DNA of 64,000 bases from Clostridiales bacterium (GTDB lineage Bacteria > Bacillota > Clostridia > Lachnospirales > Lachnospiraceae): NCBI GenBank assembly GCA_018365455.1, contig JAGZJZ010000006.1, positions 123,251 to 187,250 on the forward strand. Direction: 5' to 3'. This document shows, piece after piece, positions 18,370 to 27,896 of this stretch (its first letter is position 1; the number at the start of each line of letters is the position of its first letter). A program made the translations under genes and the position numbers. The notes beneath the pieces were generated by a model. That model made no database searches and was not told where the DNA came from. It was given only the letters and a program-made list of their open reading frames with translations.

Positions 18370-19098
18370 TTACACACCTCCTTCATGAACGATACACTGA
18401 TATTCGCCCCGCTTGACTAATTCTTTGATCCGGTAAAACTCAGTCTCATCAATCGGTACAAAACGGATATAATCACCTGCTTCGAACAGAATGGGAATTT
18501 CTCTGTCAGGATCATAAGTCTTCACCGGAGTAAGCCCGATCAACTGCCATCCTCCAGGAGAATCCAGTGGATAAATACCCGTCTGAGAACCTCCGATTCC
18601 AACACTTCCTGCACTGATTTTAATCCTTGGGTTCGCCAGACGCGGCGTATGAAGGCGCTCATCCAATCCTCCCAAATAAGAAAATCCGGGCAGGAATCCA
18701 AGCATATAGATCAGATAGTCTTTGGAGGAATGCAGACGGATTACTTCTTCCTGTGTCATTTTAGCATTTTCGGCAACTGTCTCTATATCGGGTCCAAATT
18801 CTCCGCCGTAGCACACAGGGATTTCTATAATCCGTTTTTCACCTACTTCCGCCATAACGTCCACTTTTACTAATTGACGCATCCGTTCTACAATCATTTC
18901 ATATGAGATAATTCTGGGATCGTAATTGACCAACAAGGAACAAAAAGCCGGGATCGTATCCACGATTCCTTCGATCTGCTGCTCCTTAATCAGCTGTACA
19001 ATAGCCGTGATTTTCCGATTGATTTCCGGGCTGATTTCTTTGCCAAACTCAATCAAAATCGCAGAATCACCTGCTGTTAGAATTTCAATTTTAAGCAT
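18370..19098 (-). CDS. pxpB: 5-oxoprolinase subunit B (KipI/AHS1 family)
   Basis: About 242 residues starting MLKIEILTAGDSAILIEFGKEISPE. Conserved blocks are IPVCYGGEFGPD, YLIYMLGFLPGFSYLGGLDERL, RIKISAGSVGIGGSQTGIYP and SPGGWQLIGLTP. ATG at 19098 is preferred (AGGAGAGAGCAAT upstream). The KipI branch of this family inhibits a sporulation kinase in Bacillus, but the presence of PxpA and PxpC favours the enzyme role. Confidence 0.9.
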   Translation of the reverse strand: MLKIEILTAGDSAILIEFGKEISPEINRKITAIVQLIKEQQIEGIVDTIPAFCSLLVNYDPRIISYEMIVERMRQLVKVDVMAEVGEKRIIEIPVCYGGEFGPDIETVAENAKMTQEEVIRLHSSKDYLIYMLGFLPGFSYLGGLDERLHTPRLANPRIKISAGSVGIGGSQTGIYPLDSPGGWQLIGLTPVKTYDPDREIPILFEAGDYIRFVPIDETEFYRIKELVKRGEYQCIVHEGGV

Positions 19099-19155
19099 AT
19101 TGCTCTCTCCTATTTCAAAAAGGTGCAATCATATTGACTACACCTTTTGTATTTT

Positions 19156-20361
19156 CTATGCGAATAATTTGCCAAGACCTGAAAGGGAAGTAACTCCCAG
19201 ATAAGCTGCAAGCAGAACTACCAGGATACCAAGGATCAGCAGCCACTTCGGATGATGGTAATCTTCTCCCATGATACTCTTTTTCTGGGATGCAACAAGG
19301 CATACACCTAAAGTAACCGGTAAGATCAGGCCATTTAAGGCACCAGCCAAAACCAGAAGTGTGGCAGGCTGTCCAAGAATTGCCATAACCAGCGTAGAAA
19401 CCGCAATGAAAGCAATGGTAACCCATTTTTCATATTTTGCAACCGTCTTACTTAATGTCTTCATGAAGGAAACAGATGTATAAGCCGCACCTACGATTGA
19501 GGTAACAGCTGCACAAAGCAATACCAATCCAAAGAACCGATAACCCAGTTCTCCTGCACCCTGGCTGAACGCATCTGCTGCAGGGTTTGCGGGATCTAAA
19601 GTAAGGCCTTTTGCCACTACACCCAGAATTGCAAGGAATAAGAAAATACGCACAATCGTTGCAATTCCAATACCCATGATTGAACTCTTGTTAACTTCTT
19701 TTAAATTCTCTTTCTTCGTAATGCCGCCGTCAATCAGACGATGGGCACCAGCAAAGGTAATATAACCGCCAACGGTTCCCCCAAGAAGTGTTAAAATTGC
19801 AGGGAATAACGCTACAGCACCTGTGGATGGGATAAAGGTTTCTTTAATAGCCTGTCCTACAGGAGGCTTAACAATAATGATAACCACAAAAATTACAACA
19901 ATCATAACTGCGCCAAGTACTTTAGTTAAAGTATCCATAGCTTTAGTGGCATTTTTAAGTAAAAATACGACAATTGCAATTGCTCCTGCTAAAATATAAC
20001 CTGCTGTCAACGGCAATCCTAACAGGGTATTAAATCCCAGCGCGCCTCCGCCCACGTTACCGATATTAAATACAAGACCGCCCAATACAACCAGTAAGGC
20101 TACAAAATAACCCAATCCCGGGAGTAACTTATTCGCCACATCCTGTCCGCGCATTCCGGAAACACAAAGCACACGCCAGACATTCATCTGTACAACAATG
20201 GCCAATAAAATAGAAACTAGAATAACAAATCCAAAACTCGCCTGGAAATCACTTGTAAACTTAGCAGTCTGTGTCAAAAATCCAGGACCAATTGCTGATG
20301 TAGCCATGATAAATGCAGCTCCCAACAGTGCACCACCATTTGATTTCTTCTTTTTTTCCAT
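19156..20361 (-). CDS. NRAMP-related membrane transporter (YcsG-like)
   Basis: 401 residues with about eleven membrane helices. It is related to NRAMP metal transporters and sits first in the pxp operon, as ycsG does near ycsF/kip genes in Bacillus. The metal-binding helix-1 motif DPGN of true NRAMPs is replaced by GPGF (SAIGPGFLTQTAKF), and no MPH motif is seen in the helix-6 region (GGTVGGYITFAGAHRLID). It may therefore move another substrate, for example the lactam or amino acid handled by this operon; that is inference. Confidence 0.82.
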   Translation of the reverse strand: MEKKKKSNGGALLGAAFIMATSAIGPGFLTQTAKFTSDFQASFGFVILVSILLAIVVQMNVWRVLCVSGMRGQDVANKLLPGLGYFVALLVVLGGLVFNIGNVGGGALGFNTLLGLPLTAGYILAGAIAIVVFLLKNATKAMDTLTKVLGAVMIVVIFVVIIIVKPPVGQAIKETFIPSTGAVALFPAILTLLGGTVGGYITFAGAHRLIDGGITKKENLKEVNKSSIMGIGIATIVRIFLFLAILGVVAKGLTLDPANPAADAFSQGAGELGYRFFGLVLLCAAVTSIVGAAYTSVSFMKTLSKTVAKYEKWVTIAFIAVSTLVMAILGQPATLLVLAGALNGLILPVTLGVCLVASQKKSIMGEDYHHPKWLLILGILVVLLAAYLGVTSLSGLGKLFA

Positions 20362-20393
20362 ACAATTCCCTCTCTCTTCTTTTATAATTACCA

Positions 20394-20450
20394 GAGTGTA
20401 TTTAAAATTGCTTTCTGACAGCGCACGTCACACTTTCAAACACGCTCCTG
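20394..20450. repeat. Short, deleted copy of the MITE family seen at 28732-28893
   Basis: The left end AGAGTGTATTTAAAATTGCT resembles the left end of the full copy, followed by TTCTGACAG and CGTCACACTTT, and the right end TTCAAACACGCTC matches its right end. The interior is missing, leaving about 57 bp. Confidence 0.55.
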
Positions 20451-20538
20451 AGTCACATAGTCGGTATCTACTGGATATAAATGCACAGCAGACTACAGTT
20501 ATCGCAGCCGGACCGGCCTGCCATGGTCAGTCATCGCG

Positions 20539-20582
20539 GCAGTCGCCAAATGGACGCGACAGCGTGTCCGTTTGGCGACTGC
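20539..20582. repeat. Long hairpin repeat, second copy of one arm at 35961-35977
   Basis: Arms GCAGTCGCCAAATGGAC (20539-20555) and GTCCGTTTGGCGACTGC (20565-20582 region) pair with one wobble. The right arm recurs almost exactly as GTCCATTTGGCGACTGC inside the iteron region, so this is a dispersed short repeat. In the leader RNA it would fold strongly. Confidence 0.65.
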
Positions 20583-20733
20583 TCGCGGGAGTAAACCAGT
20601 GTACCCGCAGAATGTGACTGTAATAGTAAAATTATACATTAAAATTTATTCCTAGACAAGTATATATTTTAAATTCACGGATATCTCATATTACATGAGG
20701 CTAAGGCAACCTGAATACGATCCGATGAATGGC

Positions 20734-22794
20734 TCATAAGGATTCCAACTCACTAAACGCTTTCATAAATTCTTTCACTCCGTAATTTTCAAACTCCACC
20801 TCAATTATGAGATCATCTTCTTTTAATATTTTTCCAATTCCATACTTTTTATGGCTCACCATATCCTGTGCTTTCTGTTCTTCTGGTTCCTCATTAGAAG
20901 AACTTGCCGGCATTCCCTCTTTTTTTGCCTGCTGGATCTGCCGCTTCAATTCCTGGAGATTCACTTCGGTTTTCTCTCCGGCATCCTGCCGTATCAAATG
21001 AGTTGGAATCATTTGGATATATCTGCTTGCACCAGGTATCACCCGATAGTAATCCGGATTGGTATAATAGGATAGTTCCAGATAATCTTTTGCCCTGGTA
21101 ATCCCTACAAAAAACAGTCTTCGTTCTTCGTCCTCTTCTTCAAAATCTTTCGTGTGCAGTGGTATCAGTCCATAATTTACCCCTGTGATAAAAACATGGG
21201 AAAACTCCAGCCCCTTAGAGGCATGAAGTGTCATCAGCTTCACGGATTCTGTCTCACTTCTGATATCCTTCTGTAAAATATTAACACCATACAATGCTGA
21301 TGAGTTGAGGTAATCCATTAACCCCTCCATGAACGGCATCTGCTTTTCCCGGATGTATGTAAATAAAATCTCTGCCAAATCAAGGACATACTTTTTGTCT
21401 TCTGAAAAAGATGAGGAAGTAGGCATGAGATACTCATCCATTTCAAAATACCGGTAAAGGTCTTCCGGATTATGTATTTTATTGATCTGATCTGCAAATC
21501 CCTTCATACTTGCATATAATTTTGATTTGCACAACAGATCGCTATCCTGATGTTTTATCACTTTCCATGCTTGTTTTTTAGACAGCCGCTCTCCATAATC
21601 CCGGTTATTCAGCACATAGAATGCCGACAGAATATCTTCCGGGTTTACACAGAAACGTAACAATTTTACCATCCATTTTAATACCGGTATATCCTGAATC
21701 GTCTTTTTCATAGAAACTTCATACGGTATACCATTTTCACCAAATACCTTCTCCATGACCTCCGACTGGCTCTGTAAACGGTAAAAGACCGCTATTTCTT
21801 TCAGCGGCACGCCTTCGGCCTGAAGTTCTCTTATTTTATCAGCCAGGTAACAGGCTTCGTTAAAAGGATTGTAGTGGTTTTTCAAAATAATTTTATTCCC
21901 GGTGTCCCGTATCCCCTGAAGGGGTGTCCCATTCTGTAAAAAACATTTAGCCACTTCTAAAATAGAACTGCTGGAACGGTAATTAATCGGGAGGGATAAT
22001 TCCTTAGCCTGATATTTATCCTTTAAAACATAAAATACATTCCAGGTGCTCCCACGCCAGCTGTATATAATTTGGTTCGGATCTCCCACAGCAAACAGCC
22101 TGGTATCTCCCTTCATCATCCTTACCATAAAATCCAGCTGCATTTTATCGCAGTCCTGTACCTCGTCAATAATCATCCATTTGACATCCATGCCATCTGT
22201 TTCCAACAATTGATTTGTATTTTCCAGTAAGTCCGAAAAAGACATTTTATTCTGCTTCACTTTTTCTTCCCTCAGCAGCCTTACCAGTTTAAAGATGTCA
22301 TCCTGGATGCGGGAATTATTTTCGGTAAGCTGTCCTGCCACCGCCTGCTCCAATCTCTTTTTTAACCTGTTTTTATATTTAATAACCAGCTTTTCTTCCT
22401 CAATCACCTGCATTGCAATATCCAGTTCTTCCTCTGGTTCTATTACAAGAAATCCTCTTGTATAACCCAGGTTCTCTATAGGAAGTCTATTTCTCAAAAG
22501 ATAGAGTGCTACACTGTGAAACGTACCAAACGTTCCCAGTTCTTCCATATCCAGTCCCACTGCACTCCCGGACAGCCGTTCCTTAATTTCATTTGCTGCC
22601 TTGTTGGTAAATGTAAGCACCACCATATTTTGGTATGGAACCTTTTTCACATGATGCAGGTACATGATTTTAGAAATCAAGACCGTTGTCTTTCCGCTGC
22701 CAACATTTGCATTGACAATGCAGGCATTGCTATCATCCAGCACTGCTTCTTTCTGGTACTGGTTCAGCCGTTCCAAATCTTCTTCAAGCTGCAT
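20734..22794 (-). CDS. UvrD/PcrA-like ATP-dependent DNA helicase
   Basis: 686 residues, superfamily 1 helicase. Walker A is NANVGSGKTTVLISK, motif II IIDEVQDCDKMQ, motif III AVGDPNQIIYSWRG, and C-terminal motifs VKLMTLHASKGLEF and FFVGITRAKDYLELSYY are intact. It unwinds DNA in repair or rescue of stalled forks. At the C-terminus a Tudor-like segment (VSHKKYGIGKILKEDD) resembles the PcrA RNA-polymerase-binding tail. The ATG follows GAGGAGG. It is a second-type UvrD rather than the main PcrA, judged only from its moderate length. Confidence 0.9.
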   Translation of the reverse strand: MQLEEDLERLNQYQKEAVLDDSNACIVNANVGSGKTTVLISKIMYLHHVKKVPYQNMVVLTFTNKAANEIKERLSGSAVGLDMEELGTFGTFHSVALYLLRNRLPIENLGYTRGFLVIEPEEELDIAMQVIEEEKLVIKYKNRLKKRLEQAVAGQLTENNSRIQDDIFKLVRLLREEKVKQNKMSFSDLLENTNQLLETDGMDVKWMIIDEVQDCDKMQLDFMVRMMKGDTRLFAVGDPNQIIYSWRGSTWNVFYVLKDKYQAKELSLPINYRSSSSILEVAKCFLQNGTPLQGIRDTGNKIILKNHYNPFNEACYLADKIRELQAEGVPLKEIAVFYRLQSQSEVMEKVFGENGIPYEVSMKKTIQDIPVLKWMVKLLRFCVNPEDILSAFYVLNNRDYGERLSKKQAWKVIKHQDSDLLCKSKLYASMKGFADQINKIHNPEDLYRYFEMDEYLMPTSSSFSEDKKYVLDLAEILFTYIREKQMPFMEGLMDYLNSSALYGVNILQKDIRSETESVKLMTLHASKGLEFSHVFITGVNYGLIPLHTKDFEEEDEERRLFFVGITRAKDYLELSYYTNPDYYRVIPGASRYIQMIPTHLIRQDAGEKTEVNLQELKRQIQQAKKEGMPASSSNEEPEEQKAQDMVSHKKYGIGKILKEDDLIIEVEFENYGVKEFMKAFSELESL

Positions 22795-22858
22795 AGTAAC
22801 CTCCTCGTGCCTCCTGCGTAAATACGTCGATATATAGTTTAAGATATTTCCACAAGCT

Positions 22859-25525
22859 CTAATCCATCAGATCTTCATATCTTCTCTGTAATTTATCCTT
22901 TACTTCCTTCCGGTTTCTTCCCTGATCCCTCTGCTTTATCTGCAAACGTATTCCCTGTGGAGCCTCCGTGTAAAAAGATATAATATTTAAGAGGCTCTTT
23001 CTATTGTTCTCTTCCAGAATCCAATCCTTATAAAAATTGCTGTCTGTGAAAAGTATCAGATTTTGGCCATCCGTTTCCACCTCCGGAATTGTACTGAGAA
23101 AGGCTGCGAAGGTATCCCCTCTTTCCTTTAAATATTTGCAGAATTCCTGCCATTTTTCAGGCAATTCTGCAAACTGAAACTGTTTTTTCATAAATGTGGA
23201 CGGAGCATACTCCACAAGCTTTACCTCTCTTGGAACCGGTTCTTCCTCCAGAAGGTTCTTAAGTCCCCAGAGAACCATGTTTTTATCTAACCGGTAATCT
23301 CCGATACACACGGCACATCCTCTATCACATTTGCATCCGCTTACCATGGTAATGGCATTCTGAATGATCTGTTCCGCCAGATCATACACCTTCTCTGAAT
23401 ATCCCAGTCCTCCGATATATTTGTCGTAGACAAACATAAATACCTCGCCGGAAGCAAAATTTTCTCCCATGCCAATTGCATTTCCAGACGTGACAACTCC
23501 TATATCTTCCTGCTCCGTCATCGTTGCCATCATTGCTGCATTCTTAATTGCATAGCATAATCCCTCAAAGTGATTGTTTCGGATTAACTGGCCGCTTGGG
23601 CTTTCCTGGAGCAGGCGCCTGTAAGCCTTCACCACATTTTCAGGAATTTTAATCCAGGTACTCTCCGTATCATAATCCTTGGATAACGGCTGTTCCAGCT
23701 GCTCATATCCCAGATTCTGGTGATTGTGGAACTGGAGCTTTTTAAACATATAGACCATTTCATCCACATTTACGTCTCCAAATGCAATCGAAACCCGTTT
23801 ATATTCCCGCTCTTTGCTGCCCTGAATAATCCGGATATTGGTGTTGCTGCCCGGCAGTGTATAATAGTTTCCCTGAAAAGGTACCGCATATGCCGTTTTA
23901 CTTTCCAAATCTAATTTCAGAACCTGATACTGCACGCCGTCATGCATATAAACTGCGCCCTTATGAATTTCACGAAAAGCCTGCAGCTCATCCATTTCCG
24001 TAATCTCTTTCTGGTTATCCTGATTCATTAATTTATATCTGGATTTGTCAATATTCCTCAGGCTGAAGTCCCCCGCAGGAAAAGCATTTCCTGTCCAGGC
24101 AAATTTTCCGCTCTGACCGGTAAGTTCCTTTGCACGTATTAAAACCGGAATAGTCTCACCCAGGTCCGGAAACAGTGATATATCATCCAGAGTCAGCGGA
24201 ATCTCAGCTGCCGCTGCACGAATATGAGACAGTTCAATAAGCAGGTTATTTTTATCAATAACTGCGTTCTCACTGCCCGATGCAAAAAGCCATTCCGGGT
24301 TAATGGCGATATACTGGTCAAAAGGAAGATTATCCAGAATCAGGTAATTCGTACATTTGTTATTGCTTCTTCCTGCCCTGCCTGTCTGCTGCCAGAAAGA
24401 TGCCCTTGTGCCCGGATACCCGGAAAGAACCGTAGTATCTATTTTCCCAATATCAATTCCCAGTTCCAGAGCGTTCGTGGAAACTAATCCACACAATGCT
24501 CCTGAGATCATCTTACTTTCAATCTCTTTGCGTTCAAGCGGCGTATACCCACCACGATAACCCGATATTTTATCGGTGAGAGATAATCCAAAGAAGCTTT
24601 CCGCTTCCAGCTTATCTCTGGCTTCCTTTAGAATAATCTCCACATTTTTTCTGGACCTGGCAAATGCAATAAAGCTGCTGCCATTCTCCACTAACTCCGG
24701 TAGAAGTTCTGCTGCAACAGCAGCAGACTGTACCTGTCCATAATATTGCTTATCCTTCCCCATAATTTTGGGTGGCTGAACCAGTTTATAATTTCTTTCC
24801 GATGCCCCTGAACCATCTCGTTCAATCCTTACAAATGGCTGTCCGCAAATTCCTTCCGCCAGTTCCACCGGGTTGGCAATGGTTGCCGAACTGCAGAGAA
24901 ATTGTGGTGATGAATGATAATACCTGCATACCCTTCCCAGCCTGCGGAATACATTTGCCAAATGCGATCCAAATGCGCCGCGGTATGTATGAAGCTCATC
25001 TATCACCACATATTTCAAATTTGTAAATATAAAATCAAAACCATATTTACTGTGATTCGGTAAAAACGCACTGTTTATCATTTCAGGATTTGTCAGAATA
25101 ATATTGGCACTTTTTCGGATTCTGCTTCTTTCATTTACCGGTGTATCACCATCGTATACCCCGGCTGAGATTTTATTTTCTCCAAAATACTCCAGAACAG
25201 GCAGAAGTGCACGATACTGATCGCTTGCCAAAGCCTTCGTAGGATAAATAAATACTGCTCTGGCAAGAGGATCAGCCAGGATTTCCTGTATCACAGGTAG
25301 CAGGAAACTTAACGTTTTACCGCTGGCCGTAGAAGTAGTAATCACTATGTTCTTTTTCATTACAGCCTCCAGGAACATTTCAGCCTGATGGCTGTAAAGT
25401 TTTAAAATTCCCCTGGAGGATAAATATCCGCAGATTTCCTCTGATAATCCCTCAGGATAGTCAACATATTCCGCTACCCTCTTGGGAATTGTTTTATTGT
25501 AAATGGTATAATCCTGTATATTCAC
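22859..25525 (-). CDS. DEAD/DEAH-box helicase with C-terminal Cys cluster (MrfA/YprA family)
   Basis: 888 residues, superfamily 2 helicase. Motif I is TSTASGKTLSFLLP, motif II VIDELHTYRG, motif VI QQTGRAGRSNNKC. The C-terminal domain has the four-cysteine signature CKCDRGCAVCIGDYRLDKN. The family includes Bacillus MrfA, which works in repair of mitomycin-damaged DNA. The start is GTG with AGGAGC in front. It is read in the same direction as the UvrD-like gene 64 bp away, suggesting one repair operon. Confidence 0.9.
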   Translation of the reverse strand: MNIQDYTIYNKTIPKRVAEYVDYPEGLSEEICGYLSSRGILKLYSHQAEMFLEAVMKKNIVITTSTASGKTLSFLLPVIQEILADPLARAVFIYPTKALASDQYRALLPVLEYFGENKISAGVYDGDTPVNERSRIRKSANIILTNPEMINSAFLPNHSKYGFDFIFTNLKYVVIDELHTYRGAFGSHLANVFRRLGRVCRYYHSSPQFLCSSATIANPVELAEGICGQPFVRIERDGSGASERNYKLVQPPKIMGKDKQYYGQVQSAAVAAELLPELVENGSSFIAFARSRKNVEIILKEARDKLEAESFFGLSLTDKISGYRGGYTPLERKEIESKMISGALCGLVSTNALELGIDIGKIDTTVLSGYPGTRASFWQQTGRAGRSNNKCTNYLILDNLPFDQYIAINPEWLFASGSENAVIDKNNLLIELSHIRAAAAEIPLTLDDISLFPDLGETIPVLIRAKELTGQSGKFAWTGNAFPAGDFSLRNIDKSRYKLMNQDNQKEITEMDELQAFREIHKGAVYMHDGVQYQVLKLDLESKTAYAVPFQGNYYTLPGSNTNIRIIQGSKEREYKRVSIAFGDVNVDEMVYMFKKLQFHNHQNLGYEQLEQPLSKDYDTESTWIKIPENVVKAYRRLLQESPSGQLIRNNHFEGLCYAIKNAAMMATMTEQEDIGVVTSGNAIGMGENFASGEVFMFVYDKYIGGLGYSEKVYDLAEQIIQNAITMVSGCKCDRGCAVCIGDYRLDKNMVLWGLKNLLEEEPVPREVKLVEYAPSTFMKKQFQFAELPEKWQEFCKYLKERGDTFAAFLSTIPEVETDGQNLILFTDSNFYKDWILEENNRKSLLNIISFYTEAPQGIRLQIKQRDQGRNRKEVKDKLQRRYEDLMD

Positions 25526-25722
25526 GAAAATGCTCCTATTCTATTTAAACTTATTGTTATATTATAGCCCATCGGTCATTGAATTACATCTTTTTTTTCA
25601 GTTTGGGTTTTACCTGCAGGAATTACAAACCGGATCTGCGTATTCTTTTCATTTGTCAACTACTAAATTTTATAATTAATCTACAATATTTACCTTGTAT
25701 TACTATTGAGTCTTCATTTTCT

Positions 25723-25777
25723 AAAAAAAGAGAAGAGCAAGTATACACATTATATTTTTGTGCATACTCTTTCTTCT
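25723..25777 (-). terminator. Rho-independent terminator of the parA-parB operon
   Basis: Read on the minus strand, AGAAGAAAGAGTATGCAC pairs with GTGTATACTTGCTCTTCT and is followed by CTTTTTTT. It lies just after the parB-like gene (ends 25792) and before the MrfA-like gene, separating the partition operon from the helicases. Confidence 0.8.
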
Positions 25778-25791
25778 CAATTTGTTAGTCC

Positions 25792-26745
25792 TTAGGAAAC
25801 GGGATTTGGATTATTTTTCAGATATTCTGATAGAACTTTTTTTATTTCTTCTTCTCTGCCGGCAGGTACGGTTATATTAATTCTTCTCATTATGATCGGA
25901 TCATCCAAAGCTTCTGCTATATCTTCTTTCTTCCTCATACTTTTTTTTAAAGACATTATTTTATTATCTGTGAGATGGGTATTATACTTTTCATAGATCC
26001 ATTCTTGCATCATTTCATCAAATAGGGCAAGCTTCAAAGCAGCTTTTCTTTGTATTTTTTTATCAAAATACATCTCTTGAAACTGAGGAATTAATTTTTC
26101 TCCAATTGTTTTCCATTCATAAACTGCTGATTTTTGAATACCCATTGACTTCGACAGTTCTTCAATGGTCTCACCCGCTTTATTTTTCAATTGTTTCGCC
26201 CTTTGAATGCGTCTTTTAACCATTTCAACAGTCATTTTCGTATTCTCTGGCCGCTGCAGATAATTTGTATCCTCAATTATATCTCTGGCTTGTTCATCCG
26301 TTAGCTCATTTTGTTGATATACAATAGAGGGAAGATATAAAAACCTTTTTTTCTCATCCTCTGACTGATCCTTATACTTTTCATACAGATCTTTGTTGCT
26401 GTCTCGTCTGTTATGACCTGCCAGAAGCATATATCTGCCGTTTTCTCTCTGCCATAATATCAAAGCATTCAAAGTACCATGCTGTTCAACTGACATCATA
26501 AGCTGCGCATACGTGGCGCGGTCACTGTCCTTAAGCCTTGGATACCTGTTCCAATCGGCAGGAGCGTCATCCATTAATTCCCAACTGATATATTCTAATA
26601 TCTTACCTGTACTTTCTACCAGCTGTTTGTATTTAGTGTCTTCCTGCATCTGCTCAGCTTTTTGCATATCCTCTTTTGCAGTGCCGGCGAGTGCCTTCAT
26701 AAAATCTGTAGAGCTAAAACCTGTCTTTTTGCCTTTTACCGCCAT
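25792..26745 (-). CDS. ParB-like partition protein (first copy)
   Basis: 317 residues. A ParB N-terminal domain is visible around residues 60-130, with LLAGHNRRDSNKDLYEKY standing for the CTP-binding GERRxRA motif. A central helix-turn-helix (IEELSKSMGIQKSAVYEW) follows, then a basic C-terminal region. It starts on the base after the ParA stop codon, so the two form one operon. It probably binds a centromere site on the replicon and works with ParA to segregate copies; the palindromes at 27880 and beyond are candidates. Confidence 0.85.
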   Translation of the reverse strand: MAVKGKKTGFSSTDFMKALAGTAKEDMQKAEQMQEDTKYKQLVESTGKILEYISWELMDDAPADWNRYPRLKDSDRATYAQLMMSVEQHGTLNALILWQRENGRYMLLAGHNRRDSNKDLYEKYKDQSEDEKKRFLYLPSIVYQQNELTDEQARDIIEDTNYLQRPENTKMTVEMVKRRIQRAKQLKNKAGETIEELSKSMGIQKSAVYEWKTIGEKLIPQFQEMYFDKKIQRKAALKLALFDEMMQEWIYEKYNTHLTDNKIMSLKKSMRKKEDIAEALDDPIIMRRINITVPAGREEEIKKVLSEYLKNNPNPVS

Positions 26746-27768
26746 TTAATTCCCACCCTTCATATTCTCTTTCATTCTACTTAATATCTCATCGGTTAAA
26801 CTTCTAATCTGTTTAGAGAATCTGGAGTTCCTTGTTTCCCCATATGCACCTGCCGGCATAAGCACACGCTGCGATTTTTCGACGGCTGCATCATTTGAAA
26901 TAAATGTTTCAAATGCAGGCCAACTGAAAAATGAATTTGCATCATCTATTGCATTCTTAACTTCATTTTTTCTTAGATTTACTTTATTGAACACCAATCC
27001 AAGACAATCCAACTTTTCATTTGTCTTTTTTACTATTTCAATCATCTCTGTAATAGGTACCAACGCCTTAGTAGAGTAGAGGGCGCATTCAGCAACAACA
27101 ATTACATAATTTGCACCATTTAAAAATGACTTATTTACAAGACCCATTGTCTTGTCCACATCTACAATCACAAAGTCGTAATAATTTTCCTCTTTAATTT
27201 GTACCAAGGTATCTTTAAACATAGAACTTACATGCTTTTCCTGCATTGTAGCAACCGTTCGTTCCAGTTCTTCCATAACACCCGATGCTGGAACCAGATC
27301 CAAATTCAAATAATCAGTTTCTATTGTAAAATCTTCCAACGACCTATGCAATATCATTGCATCATATATATTTTTATCTCTAAATTCCGTATATTTACAT
27401 TGTAAAGTACTGGACATATCAGCCTGGCTGTCACCATCAACAGCTAGAACATTATATCCCCTGCTAGCCAGTTCATAAGCCACATTCTCTGCCAGAGTCG
27501 ATTTTCCCGTACCACCTTTTCTGGCTCCAAAAACAAGAACCTGAGGTTCATTAAACCGCAGCATTTTTTTCTTTTTTGCTTTCTTTGTTTCTTCTAGCAG
27601 CCATTCAGCCTTTTCTTCATCCAGCATAATCTTTTCAGCCATAATATCAGAAAGAAGGCGTTGCTTAATACCAGTTGCTCTTGCCCATTCTTTCATATCC
27701 CAATCGCGTTGATTCAATAATCTTGTAATCTCGCTCATTAATTTTTCTTTTCTATCCAGCCTGTTCAT
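26746..27768 (-). CDS. parA: ParA partition ATPase with N-terminal DNA-binding segment
   Basis: 340 residues. The deviant Walker A motif is ARKGGTGKSTLAENVAYEL and the second lysine-type signature is intact; VIVDVDKTMGLVN is the Walker B region. The first 60 residues (MKEWARATGIKQRLLSDIMAEK) look like a helix-turn-helix, as in plasmid ParA proteins that repress their own promoter. The ATG follows CGGAGGTATATA. The presence of an extended N-terminus and the linked ParB point to a plasmid or chromid system rather than chromosomal Soj. Confidence 0.9.
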   Translation of the reverse strand: MNRLDRKEKLMSEITRLLNQRDWDMKEWARATGIKQRLLSDIMAEKIMLDEEKAEWLLEETKKAKKKKMLRFNEPQVLVFGARKGGTGKSTLAENVAYELASRGYNVLAVDGDSQADMSSTLQCKYTEFRDKNIYDAMILHRSLEDFTIETDYLNLDLVPASGVMEELERTVATMQEKHVSSMFKDTLVQIKEENYYDFVIVDVDKTMGLVNKSFLNGANYVIVVAECALYSTKALVPITEMIEIVKKTNEKLDCLGLVFNKVNLRKNEVKNAIDDANSFFSWPAFETFISNDAAVEKSQRVLMPAGAYGETRNSRFSKQIRSLTDEILSRMKENMKGGN

Positions 27769-27879
27769 TATATACCTCCGTCCAATGATGTTCCTACATT
27801 ATAATACATCATTCCTATTAACAATTCAAGTTAATCTGCACATTTCTTCCCACAAACTAGAATTTATTTTGCACAGTAA

Positions 27880-27896
27880 TTTCCGCGGGGCGGAAA
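27880..27896. repeat. 17-bp palindrome, candidate partition site, copy 1
   Basis: TTTCCGCGGGGCGGAAA: 7-bp arms around a GGG centre, a GC island in very AT-rich DNA. It lies 112 bp upstream of the parA start, where both a centromere and a ParA/ParB operator could sit. Confidence 0.6.

Larger units (their letters stand above)
20362..20733 (-). promoter_or_regulatory. Promoter and long leader of the NRAMP-pxp operon
   Basis: On the minus strand a strong promoter is visible: -35 TTGTCT (complement of 20654-20659), a 17-bp spacer and -10 TATAAT (complement of 20631-20636). The transcript would begin near 20625, giving a leader of about 260 bases before the transporter start. The leader includes a 17-bp-arm hairpin (20539-20582) and a short copy of the MITE family (about 20394-20450). 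Confidence 0.65.
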
